Part shown: positions 50,147 to 59,627 of the stretch, in pieces
Layout: each line of letters starts with the position of its first letter
Position numbering within the stretch: the first letter of the stretch is position 1
DNA from: Clostridium sp031626875
GTDB taxonomy: Bacteria; Bacillota; Clostridia; Clostridiales; Clostridiaceae
NCBI RefSeq assembly: GCF_031626875.1
Contig: NZ_JANDMF010000030.1
Location: 1-64,000, forward strand
Length of the DNA stretch: 64,000 nt
Direction of reading: 5' to 3'
Notes under the pieces: generated by a model
The model's database searches: none
Seen by the model: the letters and a program-made list of their open reading frames with translations, nothing else
Told to the model about the DNA's origin: nothing
Translations under genes and position numbers: made by a program

Positions 50147-51211
50147 TTATAATTGCTTGTTAAGATAAACTTGTTCACTTATTCTTTTTAAGCCTGATCG
50201 TATTGTTCTTGCTCTAGCTTCTCCAATTCCTTCTACTTTATCTAAATCATCTATTTCTGCTTCTATTATACTTGTCAGATCTTTAAATTCTCTAATTAAA
50301 TTTTCTATTACATTAGAAGGTATTCTTTGAACCTTACTTAATACTCTATATCCTTTTGGAGATATTAGCGTTTCAACCAAAGGCTCTCCCCCATAACCAA
50401 TCACTCTGCCAATAGCTTCTAAATCTAATAATTCACTTTGAGACAATTTTTGAATATTTTTATATACATCATTCGACTTCATTCCATCTACTAGGTAATC
50501 TTTTATTAATAAAATTCCATCTCGTTCTATATTTTTGGCTAATTCATTTAATTGCATAGAAATCAATCTACCTTCATTTCCAAGTTCTAATATGTAAATT
50601 TCTATTTCTTCAACAATTCTCAACACCATCTCTGTTCTTTGAATAGCTGTTACAACATCAAATAATGTAGTTAAGTCTTGAAATTCCAATAAATTCAAGT
50701 TATTAACTAATCGTTCTAATACAGTAACATATTTCTCAAGTGTTTGAATTGCTTGATTTGCTTTCTCTAATATTACACTACTTTCTCTCAAGACATACTT
50801 AATATCACCTTTATAAACAGTTATCATGTTTCTTCTTTGTGAAATAGCTACTACAATATCTCCTGTTTGTTTAGCAACTCTATGAGCTGTTCTATGTCTA
50901 GTTCCTGTTTCAAAAGTTGCTATAGATGAATCTGGTAACAACTGTATATTCGCAGAGATTATTTTCTTTAAATCTTTACTTAAAATTATTGCTCCATCCA
51001 TCTTAGCTAGTTCATAAACATATGCAGCAGTATATTCAGAATTTATTAAAAAACCACCATCAGCAATTTTCATAATCTCTTCACTATCACTTAAAACCAA
51101 TAACCCTCCAGTCTTAGCTTTTAAAATATTTTCAAGACCTTCTCTTAAGGCTGTTCCTGGACACATTATTTTCAATATCTTTTGTATTTCTAAATCTTTT
51201 TCTAACCTCAT
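50147..51211 (-). CDS. disA: Diadenylate cyclase DisA (DNA-integrity scanning)
   Basis: Makes c-di-AMP from two ATP and senses branched DNA. The 354 residues have the DAC domain with D72-G73-A74 (MDGAIILSKD) and R105-H106-R107 (TGTRHRTAHRV), a helical linker, and a C-terminal HhH DNA-binding domain (IDDLDKVEGIGEARARTIRS). It follows radA by 13 bases, the conserved radA-disA pair. A c-di-AMP receptor gene lies at the right edge of the window. Confidence 0.97.
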   Translation of the reverse strand: MRLEKDLEIQKILKIMCPGTALREGLENILKAKTGGLLVLSDSEEIMKIADGGFLINSEYTAAYVYELAKMDGAIILSKDLKKIISANIQLLPDSSIATFETGTRHRTAHRVAKQTGDIVVAISQRRNMITVYKGDIKYVLRESSVILEKANQAIQTLEKYVTVLERLVNNLNLLEFQDLTTLFDVVTAIQRTEMVLRIVEEIEIYILELGNEGRLISMQLNELAKNIERDGILLIKDYLVDGMKSNDVYKNIQKLSQSELLDLEAIGRVIGYGGEPLVETLISPKGYRVLSKVQRIPSNVIENLIREFKDLTSIIEAEIDDLDKVEGIGEARARTIRSGLKRISEQVYLNKQL

Positions 51212-51224
51212 ATACCCACCTCAC

Positions 51225-52592
51225 TTATAAAACTTTTCCTATTACTTCTCTTAAGTTATTAACCCCTATTATATTTATTCCTACATTTTTTATTTTATCT
51301 TTATTTCTATAAGGTAAAATTGCATACTCAAAGCCCATTTTTTCAGCTTCATTTACTAATCTATCAGCAGAATTGATAGGTCGTATTTCTCCTGTCAACC
51401 CTACTTCTCCAATTATCATTACCTTTGGCAAAGAGACACCCTTGTTCTTAGCACTTGATAATAAAGCTATTGCTAAACCTAAATCTGCAGTTGTTCCTTC
51501 TATATTTAATCCACCTACCACATTAACATAAACATCATGATTATAAAATGGGACTCTTAATTTTTTCTCTAAAACTGCAAGTATTAAACTTAACCTTTGA
51601 TTATCTATCCCTACTGCAGTTCGCCTTGGCATTGGTGCATTAGTTTGAGTAACTAATGCTTGTATTTCTACTAATATAGGCCTAGTTCCTTCCATAATTC
51701 CTATTACAACAGAACCTTCTTGATTAAAGGTAGTATCTTCTAAGAACATTTTAGAAGGATCATATATCTCAACAAGTCCCTCTTGTTGCATTTCAAACAC
51801 CCCTATTTCACTTGTTGTTCCAAAACGGTTCTTCATCGTTCTTAGTATTCTAAATTCTTCTGTTCTTTCACCTTGAAAATATAAAACAGTATCAACCATA
51901 TGTTCCAAAACCCTAGGTCCTGCCAATTCTCCTTGCTTAGTTACATGAGCTACTATAAAAAGTGGTATATTATTATTCTTTCCTATTCTCATAATCTGAT
52001 TTGAACACTCTTTTACTTGAGAGACACTTCCTGGTGCAGATGTAACCCCTTCTTTATATATAGTTTGAATAGAATCTATTATTACAAATATAGGCTTAAC
52101 TTCATCTATATATGCTTCTATAGTATCCAAATTCGTTTCTGATACTATATATAAGTTGTTAGATGTTGCCCCTAATCTATCTCCTCTAATTTTTATTTGC
52201 TCTTCTGATTCCTCACCTGATACATATAATACTTTACCATAACTAGTTGCTATATTATTGGCAGTTTGAAGTAGCAATGTTGATTTTCCTATACCAGGAT
52301 CTCCTGATATAAGAGTCAATGATCCTTTTACTAGTCCTCCACCTAAAACCCTATCTAATTCTTTTAAATTTGTTTTGAATCGTTCTTTATTTCCAGATTT
52401 GATATCCATAATGCTTTTTGGCATATTCTCTGGAAGAATTTTTTTGGTTACCTTAGCTTTATTACTTGTTAAATTTTCTTTAACTTCTTCAACAAAGGTA
52501 TTCCAAGCATTACAAGAAGGGCACTTCCCAAGCCATCTTGGTGACTCATATCCACATTGTTGACATGTAAATATTGATTTAATTTTTGCCAT
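51225..52592 (-). CDS. radA: DNA repair protein RadA
   Basis: RecA-like branch-migration helicase used in recombinational repair. The 455 residues have a zinc finger (C10, C13, C24, C27: FTCQQCGYESPRWLGKCPSC), Walker A GDPGIGKST, the RadA-specific KNRFG motif (TMKNRFGTTSEIG) and a C-terminal Lon-protease-like domain. It probably forms an operon with disA, whose activity RadA modulates in Bacillus. Confidence 0.97.
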   Translation of the reverse strand: MAKIKSIFTCQQCGYESPRWLGKCPSCNAWNTFVEEVKENLTSNKAKVTKKILPENMPKSIMDIKSGNKERFKTNLKELDRVLGGGLVKGSLTLISGDPGIGKSTLLLQTANNIATSYGKVLYVSGEESEEQIKIRGDRLGATSNNLYIVSETNLDTIEAYIDEVKPIFVIIDSIQTIYKEGVTSAPGSVSQVKECSNQIMRIGKNNNIPLFIVAHVTKQGELAGPRVLEHMVDTVLYFQGERTEEFRILRTMKNRFGTTSEIGVFEMQQEGLVEIYDPSKMFLEDTTFNQEGSVVIGIMEGTRPILVEIQALVTQTNAPMPRRTAVGIDNQRLSLILAVLEKKLRVPFYNHDVYVNVVGGLNIEGTTADLGLAIALLSSAKNKGVSLPKVMIIGEVGLTGEIRPINSADRLVNEAEKMGFEYAILPYRNKDKIKNVGINIIGVNNLREVIGKVL

Positions 52593-53022
52593 TAATACTC
52601 CTCTTCTCTAATAAAACTAAGAAAACTATAACATTATTTTCCCTTTAATAATAACATAAATTCTGAAACCATTAATAGTTATTACATCAATTTATTTAAA
52701 TATTATTAAATAATAAAATAAATTTCTTATATATTACCATAAATTATTAAAATATCAATATATTCTTTCAATAAGTTAATATACATTAAATAGAATAAAA
52801 ATTAAATTACAAACAAATACTAAAGAATGATATTACTATTTATAGAAATATTATTAAATTTCTAAGGTATAATAAAAAAATATAATTAATTTTTATTCAC
52901 ATTAAAAAAATTCTATTAATAACATGTCAAAAGTTATTAATATACATATTATATATTGTAAAAGTCAAAAAAAAAGAGTAATCTATTATTAAATAATAAT
53001 TGTAATTAAGGAGGTATTTAAT
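52593..53022. other. AT-rich divergent regulatory region between radA and a glutaredoxin gene
   Basis: This 430-base stretch is almost all A and T with no credible gene. It contains the perfect inverted repeat TATTAATAAC-N9-GTTATTAATA (52914-52942), and two copies of TATTATTAAATAATAA (52701-52716 and 52984-52999). Promoter hexamers are too numerous here to choose one by eye. Confidence 0.5.
52914..52942. promoter_or_regulatory. Perfect 10-bp inverted repeat, candidate operator
   Basis: TATTAATAAC (52914-52923), nine bases, GTTATTAATA (52933-52942); 80 bases upstream of the glutaredoxin-like start. Which regulator would bind it is unknown. Confidence 0.4.
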
Positions 53023-53250
53023 ATGATAAAAGTATATACTACTAATTCCTGTCCTTGGTGTGTTAAGGCTAAGAATTATTTAAAATCAAAGAATATAGCA
53101 TTTGAAGAATATAATGTAGGCGAAGATATGTCTGCAAGAGAAGAAATGCTAAAAAAATCTAAGCAAATGGGAGTACCTGTTTTAGACATAAATGGGACTG
53201 TTATTATTGGTTTTGATAAACCAGCTATTGATACAGCATTAGATAAATAA
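53023..53250 (+). CDS. Glutaredoxin-like (NrdH-type) protein
   Basis: A 75-residue thioredoxin-fold protein with active site CPWC (C10, C13), the cis-proline motif MGVPVLDING and GFDKPAID at the end. AAGGAGG precedes the ATG. It resembles NrdH/Grx-like proteins reduced by thioredoxin reductase rather than glutathione, which clostridia usually lack. A paralogue sits across gapN in the trxB operon. It is transcribed towards gapN and shares a terminator with it. Confidence 0.88.
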   Translation: MIKVYTTNSCPWCVKAKNYLKSKNIAFEEYNVGEDMSAREEMLKKSKQMGVPVLDINGTVIIGFDKPAIDTALDK

Positions 53251-53293
53251 AAAAATAAGACTAGAGCCGTTATTGCTCTAGTCTTATTTTTTT
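53249..53293. terminator. Bidirectional terminator between the glutaredoxin gene and gapN
   Basis: AAAATAAGACTAGAGC pairs perfectly with GCTCTAGTCTTATTTT around CGTTATT, with A and T runs on both sides. It overlaps the gapN stop. Confidence 0.92.
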
Positions 53294-54752
53294 AATTGTT
53301 AATATTTATTACAACTGCCTTAGGTCTTGACATAGCTTCTATAGAATACCTAATACCTTGAGTCCCTAATCCTGATGCTTTAACTCCTAAAAACGGAAAA
53401 TGATCAGGCCCTCTTTCTGTTTTATTATTCACTTGAACAGTTCCTACCTCTAATCTATCTGAAACATAAAAAGCTTCATTTATGTTATTAGTAAAAACAG
53501 CTGATTGAAGCCCATATTCTGACTGATTGGCTATTTCTATTGCTTCATCCTTATCCTTTACCCTTATTATTGGTAAAACGGGGCCAAATGGTTCTTCCCA
53601 AGCTAATCTCATTTCTCTTGTTACATTATCAAATAGTGTAGGATATATTATATTTCCCTCTCTATTCCCACCAACCACAAGAGTTGCTCCCTTTTCTCTA
53701 GCATCCTTAATAAGTCCTTCTACAAAATCAACTGCTTTTTCATTAATTAAAGGGACAACGTCAGCATCACCTTCAAGAGGGTTGCCTACCTTAAGTTTTT
53801 TAATATCTCTCTTTAAAATATCAACTAACTTATCTGCAATTGTATCTATAACTAAAATTCTCTTAACTGCTGTGCATCTTTGTCCTGAATAAGAAAATGC
53901 ACCTGCTACTATATTTTTAGCTGTTAATTCAAGATCTGCATCTTCTAAAACAATTGCAGCATCTTTTCCTCCAAGTTCCATAAGTAATGGAACCATATTA
54001 GTTATAGAAGAAATTCTTTTTCCTACTTCAGTACTTCCTGTAAAGTTTATAAAATTTATTTCTGGATGAGTTACAACATAATCTCCAATTTCACTTCCTT
54101 TACCTGTTATGGAATTTAACGCTCCACTTGGAAGACCTGCCTCTTGAAATATCTTTACTAAATGTAAAGCTGTAATACTCCCTTGTGTTGCTGGTTTTAA
54201 TACTACTGTATTCCCAGCCATAAGTGCTGGAGCTATTTTAGATGCTGCCAAATTAAGAGGATAGTTAAATGGAGATATAGCAAGAACTACTCCTAAAGGT
54301 TCCCTAGTTACTACAGATACCTTATCTCTTTTATATCCCGGAAAACTTTCAGCAGGCAAACTTTCTCCTGCAATATTTTTAGCTGTATCTGCAGTAAATC
54401 TAATAAAATCTGCAGTTCTTATAATTTCTGACTTAGCACTTTTTTTATCTTTTGCAACTTCATGCATCATTATATTAGCTAACTCTTCTACTGTATCTTC
54501 TAAAATATCTGCAACCTTATGGAGAACTTTTGCCTTTTCACTTATCGGAACCAATTTCCAAGCCCTTTGTGCTTCTTTTGCGACTCTGATAGCTTTATCA
54601 ACTTCCCCAGTATTCATAGCTCCAACTTTTCCAACCAAGCTTCCATCAACTGGTGAATTAATTTCAATCAACTTACTATCATCTGCAATTACCCAATCTC
54701 CTCCAATTAAATTTTTATAAATTTTATCTTTGCTACATAAATTATTAAACAT
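53292..54752 (-). CDS. gapN: Non-phosphorylating NADP-dependent glyceraldehyde-3-phosphate dehydrogenase
   Basis: Aldehyde dehydrogenase-fold enzyme that oxidises glyceraldehyde-3-phosphate directly to 3-phosphoglycerate, giving NADPH. The 486 residues carry N163 (PFNYPLN), E259 (LMELGGKD) and the nucleophile C293 in GQRCTAVKR, the GapN form of the ALDH motif. NNKTERGPDHFPFLGVK is also typical. It is 15 bases after a glutaredoxin gene in trxB-grx-gapN. The pairing with trxB suggests NADPH supply for thiol reduction. Another ALDH substrate cannot be excluded from sequence alone. Confidence 0.88.
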   Translation of the reverse strand: MFNNLCSKDKIYKNLIGGDWVIADDSKLIEINSPVDGSLVGKVGAMNTGEVDKAIRVAKEAQRAWKLVPISEKAKVLHKVADILEDTVEELANIMMHEVAKDKKSAKSEIIRTADFIRFTADTAKNIAGESLPAESFPGYKRDKVSVVTREPLGVVLAISPFNYPLNLAASKIAPALMAGNTVVLKPATQGSITALHLVKIFQEAGLPSGALNSITGKGSEIGDYVVTHPEINFINFTGSTEVGKRISSITNMVPLLMELGGKDAAIVLEDADLELTAKNIVAGAFSYSGQRCTAVKRILVIDTIADKLVDILKRDIKKLKVGNPLEGDADVVPLINEKAVDFVEGLIKDAREKGATLVVGGNREGNIIYPTLFDNVTREMRLAWEEPFGPVLPIIRVKDKDEAIEIANQSEYGLQSAVFTNNINEAFYVSDRLEVGTVQVNNKTERGPDHFPFLGVKASGLGTQGIRYSIEAMSRPKAVVININN

Positions 54753-54767
54753 TTTTTCACCTCAATC

Positions 54768-54992
54768 TTAACCTAAAATTTTATCTATTTTATCTTTATC
54801 AAAGCCAACCACAACTTTTCCATTATACTCCATAACTGGTACAGACCTTTGTCCTGAGACTTTAAATACTTCCTCTCTATCTTCATGTTTATCTGCAACA
54901 TTTATTTCCTGAAATTTTACCCCTTTGATATCTAAATATTTCTTTAATTTTACACACCATGGACACCAAGATGTTGAATAAATTTTTATCAT
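54768..54992 (-). CDS. Glutaredoxin-like (NrdH-type) protein in the trxB operon
   Basis: A 74-residue CPWC protein (MIKIYSTSWCPWCVKLKKYL) with SGQRSVPVMEYNG and VVGFDKDKID. It is a clear paralogue of the protein at 53.0 kb. It lies 16 bases after trxB, so TrxB is its likely electron donor. Its charge pattern differs from the paralogue, so targets may differ. Confidence 0.88.
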   Translation of the reverse strand: MIKIYSTSWCPWCVKLKKYLDIKGVKFQEINVADKHEDREEVFKVSGQRSVPVMEYNGKVVVGFDKDKIDKILG

Positions 54993-55008
54993 AATATGCT
55001 CTCCTAAT

Positions 55009-55932
55009 CTACTTTATATATTTTTCTACCTCTAATGCTGCTATAGTTCCATCTGCCACTGCAGTAGTTATCTGTCTATACACTTTATCTCTAACATCAC
55101 CAGCTGCAAATACACCTGGTATATTAGTCTTCATACTTTCATCTGTTATAATATATCCATTTGAAGTTAAATCAATGTATTCTTCTACTTCCTTAGTCTT
55201 AGGTTCTGTTCCAATATATCCAAATACAGCATCTATTTCTATCTCTCGTTCTCCATTTGTAAGAGTATTTCTTAATATTGCTTTCTTAACAAAATTTTCA
55301 CCTGTAACATCTACAAGGTCTTCATTGTACAAAATTTCTATTTTAGGATTATTTACAGCTTCATCAAATACAGATCTCTCACCTCTAAAATAATCATACC
55401 TTCTTATTATATAAACTTTCTTTGCAAATTTTGATAAAAACACAGCTTCTTCTAAGGCTGCATTTCCACCACCTACAACCCCTACAATTTTATCTGAATA
55501 TATTGCCCCATCACAAACAGCACAATAATGAATTCCCTTTCCTGAAAATTTTTCTTCACTTGGAATAGGTAACTTTTTAGGTGTTGCACCTGTTGCTATA
55601 ATAACTGACTTAGTATTATAAATATAATTTTCAGTTTCTATTATTTTTTTATCTTCAGATAAATCTAGATTTAATATTGGATCAAACTCATCAATTAAAG
55701 CTCCTGCTTGTTCTGCTTGTTCCTGCATCTTATCTGCTAATGATGCTCCATCTATTTCTTTAAATCCCGGATAATTTTCTATTAGATAACTATTTCTAAC
55801 CTGCCCTCCTAAAAAAGCATTCTCTAAAAGAATCATATTTACCTTAGCCCTAGCAGCATATATAGCAGCTGTTAGTCCAGCTGGTCCTCCCCCTAAAATC
55901 ACCAAATCTATATCTTTAACTTCCTTACTCAT
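55009..55932 (-). CDS. trxB: Thioredoxin reductase
   Basis: Flavoprotein passing electrons to thioredoxin- or glutaredoxin-like partners. The ATG at 55932 (AAAGGAG upstream) gives 307 residues; the extension to 55980 is not family sequence. It has the FAD motif LGGGPAGLTAA, redox pair C137/C140 (HYCAVCDGA), a second nucleotide motif GVVGGGNAALEEA followed by IIRRYDYFRG (the RR-R pattern that fits NADPH), and FAD-binding GVFAAGDVRDKVYRQ. No thioredoxin gene is adjacent; the CPWC protein takes its place. Confidence 0.93.
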   Translation of the reverse strand: MSKEVKDIDLVILGGGPAGLTAAIYAARAKVNMILLENAFLGGQVRNSYLIENYPGFKEIDGASLADKMQEQAEQAGALIDEFDPILNLDLSEDKKIIETENYIYNTKSVIIATGATPKKLPIPSEEKFSGKGIHYCAVCDGAIYSDKIVGVVGGGNAALEEAVFLSKFAKKVYIIRRYDYFRGERSVFDEAVNNPKIEILYNEDLVDVTGENFVKKAILRNTLTNGEREIEIDAVFGYIGTEPKTKEVEEYIDLTSNGYIITDESMKTNIPGVFAAGDVRDKVYRQITTAVADGTIAALEVEKYIK

Positions 55933-56055
55933 ATATGTCACTCCTTTATTATATTTTATCACATTATTTTTATTAATCAATAATAATTATTCTTTAATAA
56001 TATATGCTTTAATTTATATAATTATTATTTCACTTATATTAATGTATTATCATAA

Positions 56056-56091
56056 AAAAGTTGCTACAAAAAAATATTTGTAACAACTTTT
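56056..56091 (-). terminator. Terminator of the ctsR-clpC operon
   Basis: AAAAGTTGCTACAAA and TTTGTAACAACTTTT pair with one mismatch; T-rich sequence follows on the minus strand, 12 bases after the clpC stop. Confidence 0.82.
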
Positions 56092-56102
56092 AATTTATTA
56101 TT

Positions 56103-58580
56103 CTAACTATGCACTGTATCTTCAGCACCTTCTACTGATATTTCCTTAATTGTAGTAAAAGCAAGCTTATCTTCTTCTACTGATACTAGAAGACTATCTC
56201 CCATACTGACATTTCCACGTAAAAGTTCTTCACTTAATCTATCTTCCACTTCTTTAGTTATAACTCTTCTTAATGGCCTAGCCCCATTCTCTAAGTCAGT
56301 TCCTTTTTTTAATAAGAAGTCCTTACAAGACTTAGTAAATTCTAAACTAATACCATTTTCTTTAATTCTTTTACTTATAGAATTTAACATGATATCCACT
56401 ATTGATAACATATCTTCTTTTGTTAACTTATGGAATACAATAGTATCATCTATTCTATTTAAAAATTCTGGTCTAAAACTTCTTTTAAGTTCCTCAATTA
56501 TATTTTCTTTCATCTTTTCATATTCTGTTTCCTCATTTGTATCAATAGCAAATCCCATCATTTTTTGTTTCTTAATCGAATGAGCTCCAACATTTGATGT
56601 CATAATAATAATTGTATTTTTAAAATTAACAACTTTTCCTTTTCCATCTGTTAATCTTCCATCTTCCATAATTTGCAATAATATATTAAATACATCTGAA
56701 TGTGCTTTTTCAATTTCATCTAATAGCACAACAGAATATGGCTTTCTTCTAACTGCTTCAGTTAGTTGTCCTCCCTCTTCATATCCTACATATCCTGGAG
56801 GCGCTCCAATCAACCTAGATACAGAGTGTTTTTCCATATACTCTGACATGTCAATTCTAATAATATTATTTTCATCTGCAAACATGGCTTCAGCAAGCGC
56901 CTTACAAAGTTCTGTTTTTCCAACTCCTGTTGGTCCTAAAAATATAAAACTACCTATAGGCCTTTTTTCATCTCTAAGTCCAACTCTTGCTCTTCTAACT
57001 GCTCTAGATACAGCTTTAACAGCTTCATTTTGTCCAATTACTCTTTGATGAAGTATTTCTTCTAATTTTAAAAGTTTATCACTTTCTTTTTCTGTAAGCT
57101 TCTCAACTGGAATTTTAGTCCAACTTGCAACTACCTTTGCAATATTCTCCCCAGTAACAGTCAGAGCTTTGACTGAATTCTGTGTATTCCAATCATTTTT
57201 TATATTATAAAGTTTTTCTTTTAATCTTTTTTCATCATCTCTAAGTGCCGCTGCCTTTTCAAAGTCTTGAATCCTTATTGCATCTTCTTTTTCCTTTATA
57301 ACATCATCTATGCTCAATTCGATTTCTTTTAAGTCTGGTGGGGCAGATAAATTTTCTATACGAACTTTAGCTGCTGCTTCATCCATAAGATCTATTGCTT
57401 TATCTGGCATAAACCTATCTGTTATATATTTATCTGCCATGTCAACAGCTACATTTAAAGCTTCATCACATATCGTAACTCTATGATGGTCTTCATATTT
57501 TTCTCTTAGTCCTTTTAAAATTTTTAAAGTTTCTTCTTTTGTTGGTTCTCCAACATTTACAGGCTGAAATCTTCTCTCAAGAGCAGCATCTTTTTCAATA
57601 TATTTTCTATATTCCTCTATTGTTGTAGCTCCTATACATTGAATTTCTCCCCTTGCTAGAGCTGGCTTTAATATGTTTGATGCATCTATAGCACCTTCTG
57701 CTCCCCCTGCCCCAATTATAGTATGAATCTCATCAATAAATACAATAACATTATTGTTATTTCTTATTTCTTCCATGACCTTTTTTAATCTCTCTTCAAA
57801 TTCACCTCTATATTTTGCACCTGCTATCATTCCACTTAAATCAAGGCTAACCACTCTTTTATTTTTTAGTATCTCTGGTATATTTCCATCAACTATTCTT
57901 TGCGCTAATCCCTCAACTACAGCTGTCTTACCTACTCCAGGTTCTCCAATTAAACATGGATTATTTTTTATTCTTCTACATAATATTTCTAAAACCCTTT
58001 GATTTTCTGAATCTCTACCTATAACTGGATCTAAATTACCTTCTTCTGCAAGCTTTGTCAAGTCTCTGCTATATTGATTAAGTAATGGAGTCTTTTTTTC
58101 CTTTACTACTGGTTCTTCTCCATCAATTACTTGATCAACTTCCTTTTCTGATAGAAGTGCCATTAACTCCTTTTTCAATTCTTTAAAATCCAAATCTAAC
58201 TTACTTAAAATTGTATATGCAACTCCATCTTGCTCTTTTATTAACGCAAGTAATAAGTGTTCAGGACTAACATATTTATGATTCAAATTCTTTGCTTCTA
58301 TAAAGCTCTCATCAAATAATCTTTTTGTTCTTGGAGTAAGTAACAATTCCCCTTTTGGCATCAATACTTCACCAAAACCTAAATAATCTTCAATTAAATT
58401 ACGAACTAACTCTATTTCTATACCAAATTTACTTAAAAGCTTTTTAGCATCTCCTCCCTCTTCCATAAGGCCAAGGAGTATATGCTCTGTACCTATATAT
58501 CCATGTTTAAATTTTTGTGATTCTTTCTGAGCTCCTAATATAACAAGTTGAGCTCTTTCTGTAAATTTTCCGTATGGCAT
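56103..58580 (-). CDS. clpC: ATP-dependent Clp protease ATPase subunit ClpC
   Basis: Hsp100 unfoldase that feeds ClpP. The 825 residues have two Clp-N repeats (FTERAQLVILGAQKE; LTPRTKRLFDESFIEAKN), D1 with Walker A GEPGVGKT, a short M/UVR-like middle domain (FEKAAALRDDEKRLKEKL), and D2 with GPTGVGKTELCKALAEAMF. It is the fourth gene of ctsR-mcsA-mcsB-clpC, which matches Bacillus, and is controlled by the CtsR operator at 60.6 kb. In Bacillus, ClpCP degrades proteins marked by arginine phosphorylation or delivered by MecA. Confidence 0.97.
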   Translation of the reverse strand: MPYGKFTERAQLVILGAQKESQKFKHGYIGTEHILLGLMEEGGDAKKLLSKFGIEIELVRNLIEDYLGFGEVLMPKGELLLTPRTKRLFDESFIEAKNLNHKYVSPEHLLLALIKEQDGVAYTILSKLDLDFKELKKELMALLSEKEVDQVIDGEEPVVKEKKTPLLNQYSRDLTKLAEEGNLDPVIGRDSENQRVLEILCRRIKNNPCLIGEPGVGKTAVVEGLAQRIVDGNIPEILKNKRVVSLDLSGMIAGAKYRGEFEERLKKVMEEIRNNNNVIVFIDEIHTIIGAGGAEGAIDASNILKPALARGEIQCIGATTIEEYRKYIEKDAALERRFQPVNVGEPTKEETLKILKGLREKYEDHHRVTICDEALNVAVDMADKYITDRFMPDKAIDLMDEAAAKVRIENLSAPPDLKEIELSIDDVIKEKEDAIRIQDFEKAAALRDDEKRLKEKLYNIKNDWNTQNSVKALTVTGENIAKVVASWTKIPVEKLTEKESDKLLKLEEILHQRVIGQNEAVKAVSRAVRRARVGLRDEKRPIGSFIFLGPTGVGKTELCKALAEAMFADENNIIRIDMSEYMEKHSVSRLIGAPPGYVGYEEGGQLTEAVRRKPYSVVLLDEIEKAHSDVFNILLQIMEDGRLTDGKGKVVNFKNTIIIMTSNVGAHSIKKQKMMGFAIDTNEETEYEKMKENIIEELKRSFRPEFLNRIDDTIVFHKLTKEDMLSIVDIMLNSISKRIKENGISLEFTKSCKDFLLKKGTDLENGARPLRRVITKEVEDRLSEELLRGNVSMGDSLLVSVEEDKLAFTTIKEISVEGAEDTVHS

Positions 58581-58601
58581 AATACACCTCCAAAATATTC
58601 C

Positions 58602-59627
58602 TCAAATTAATCTCTCTTTTACTATATTTGCCCTGTAAATATCTTGCTCCACATTTCTTGTACCTTTTGGTAACCTTATTTGTATAACAGAATTTCTAGT
58701 ATCTATAAGTAAATTGTTTAATACCTTTTTACTTATATCTAATAAACCCATTTCAGTCCCTAGTCTTAGATAAGATAGTAAATCTAGAATTTCCTTGGGT
58801 TTAATCAGTTTAGCATTTTTCATAATCCCATATGATCTAAATATTTTATCTTCAAGTTCATATTTATATTCATCATCTACAAGTTCTCTAAACTTCTTTT
58901 CTTGGTTTATTATATTATTAACAATGCCTTCTAAATTACTGATTATCTCTAACTCTTTAATTCCTAAAGTAATTTGGTTATATATTTCATATATATTTCC
59001 CCAAGCCTTAGAACTTTCTAAGTACAATCCCTCAATATTAATACCAACTTTATTAAGTCCATTAGTTATATTAGGTATTTCTTCACTTATTGTTAAGGCA
59101 GGTAAATGTATCATTACTGATGCTTTAAGCCCAGTTCCAACATTAATTGGAGAAGAAGTTAAATATCCTAAATTTTCATCAAAAGCATATGGCATTACTT
59201 CTTCAATACAGTCATCTATCTTATTTACATAGTTATATGCATTTTTTAAATCTAATCCATCTACTATACATTGTATTCTTAAATTATCCTCTTCATTTAT
59301 CATTACTGATAAAGTTTCATTTTTATTAATAATGACTGCACTTCTATCTCTTCTTTTTATTAATGCCTCACTTATTAAATACTTTTCTAGATATACTTTT
59401 AAACAATCAATATCATGTTCCCAAAACTTTATAAGTACAAATTCTTCATCTTCCATTCTTTTCGATAATATCTCAAATATCTTATCAACATTATTTCTAG
59501 CCTCTTCTATTTTCATCTTATCTGTAAATAAAGATTCATAAAAATTTCTGGCAATACAAACTTTACTACTTATTACTACTTCTTGAGCTGCTGCCTCACT
59601 ATTTATCCAATTTTTTATCACTTTCAT
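58602..59627 (-). CDS. mcsB: McsB-family protein arginine kinase, divergent
   Basis: By position and overall sequence this is McsB, the phosphagen-kinase-like protein that phosphorylates arginines and tags proteins for ClpC. The 341 residues keep VMINEED-LRIQC, YLTSSPINVGTGLKASVM and the C-terminal QDIYRANIVKERL. Compared with the B. subtilis signatures several residues differ. SSRIRLARN is SSKVCIARN (K22, C24). NEEDH is NEEDN (N115). The TSCP cysteine is serine (S159). LRAS is LKAS (K168). The VRG arginine is E199. Many of these sites touch ATP phosphates in phosphagen kinases, so activity may be altered or lost. It overlaps the end of mcsA by 29 bases. Confidence 0.85.
   Translation of the reverse strand: MKVIKNWINSEAAAQEVVISSKVCIARNFYESLFTDKMKIEEARNNVDKIFEILSKRMEDEEFVLIKFWEHDIDCLKVYLEKYLISEALIKRRDRSAVIINKNETLSVMINEEDNLRIQCIVDGLDLKNAYNYVNKIDDCIEEVMPYAFDENLGYLTSSPINVGTGLKASVMIHLPALTISEEIPNITNGLNKVGINIEGLYLESSKAWGNIYEIYNQITLGIKELEIISNLEGIVNNIINQEKKFRELVDDEYKYELEDKIFRSYGIMKNAKLIKPKEILDLLSYLRLGTEMGLLDISKKVLNNLLIDTRNSVIQIRLPKGTRNVEQDIYRANIVKERLI

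Noticed and set aside
52593..53022. CRISPR-like or origin-like repeats in the AT-rich spacer
   Set aside because: Only two short palindromic copies, no regular spacing, no DnaA-box cluster seen.
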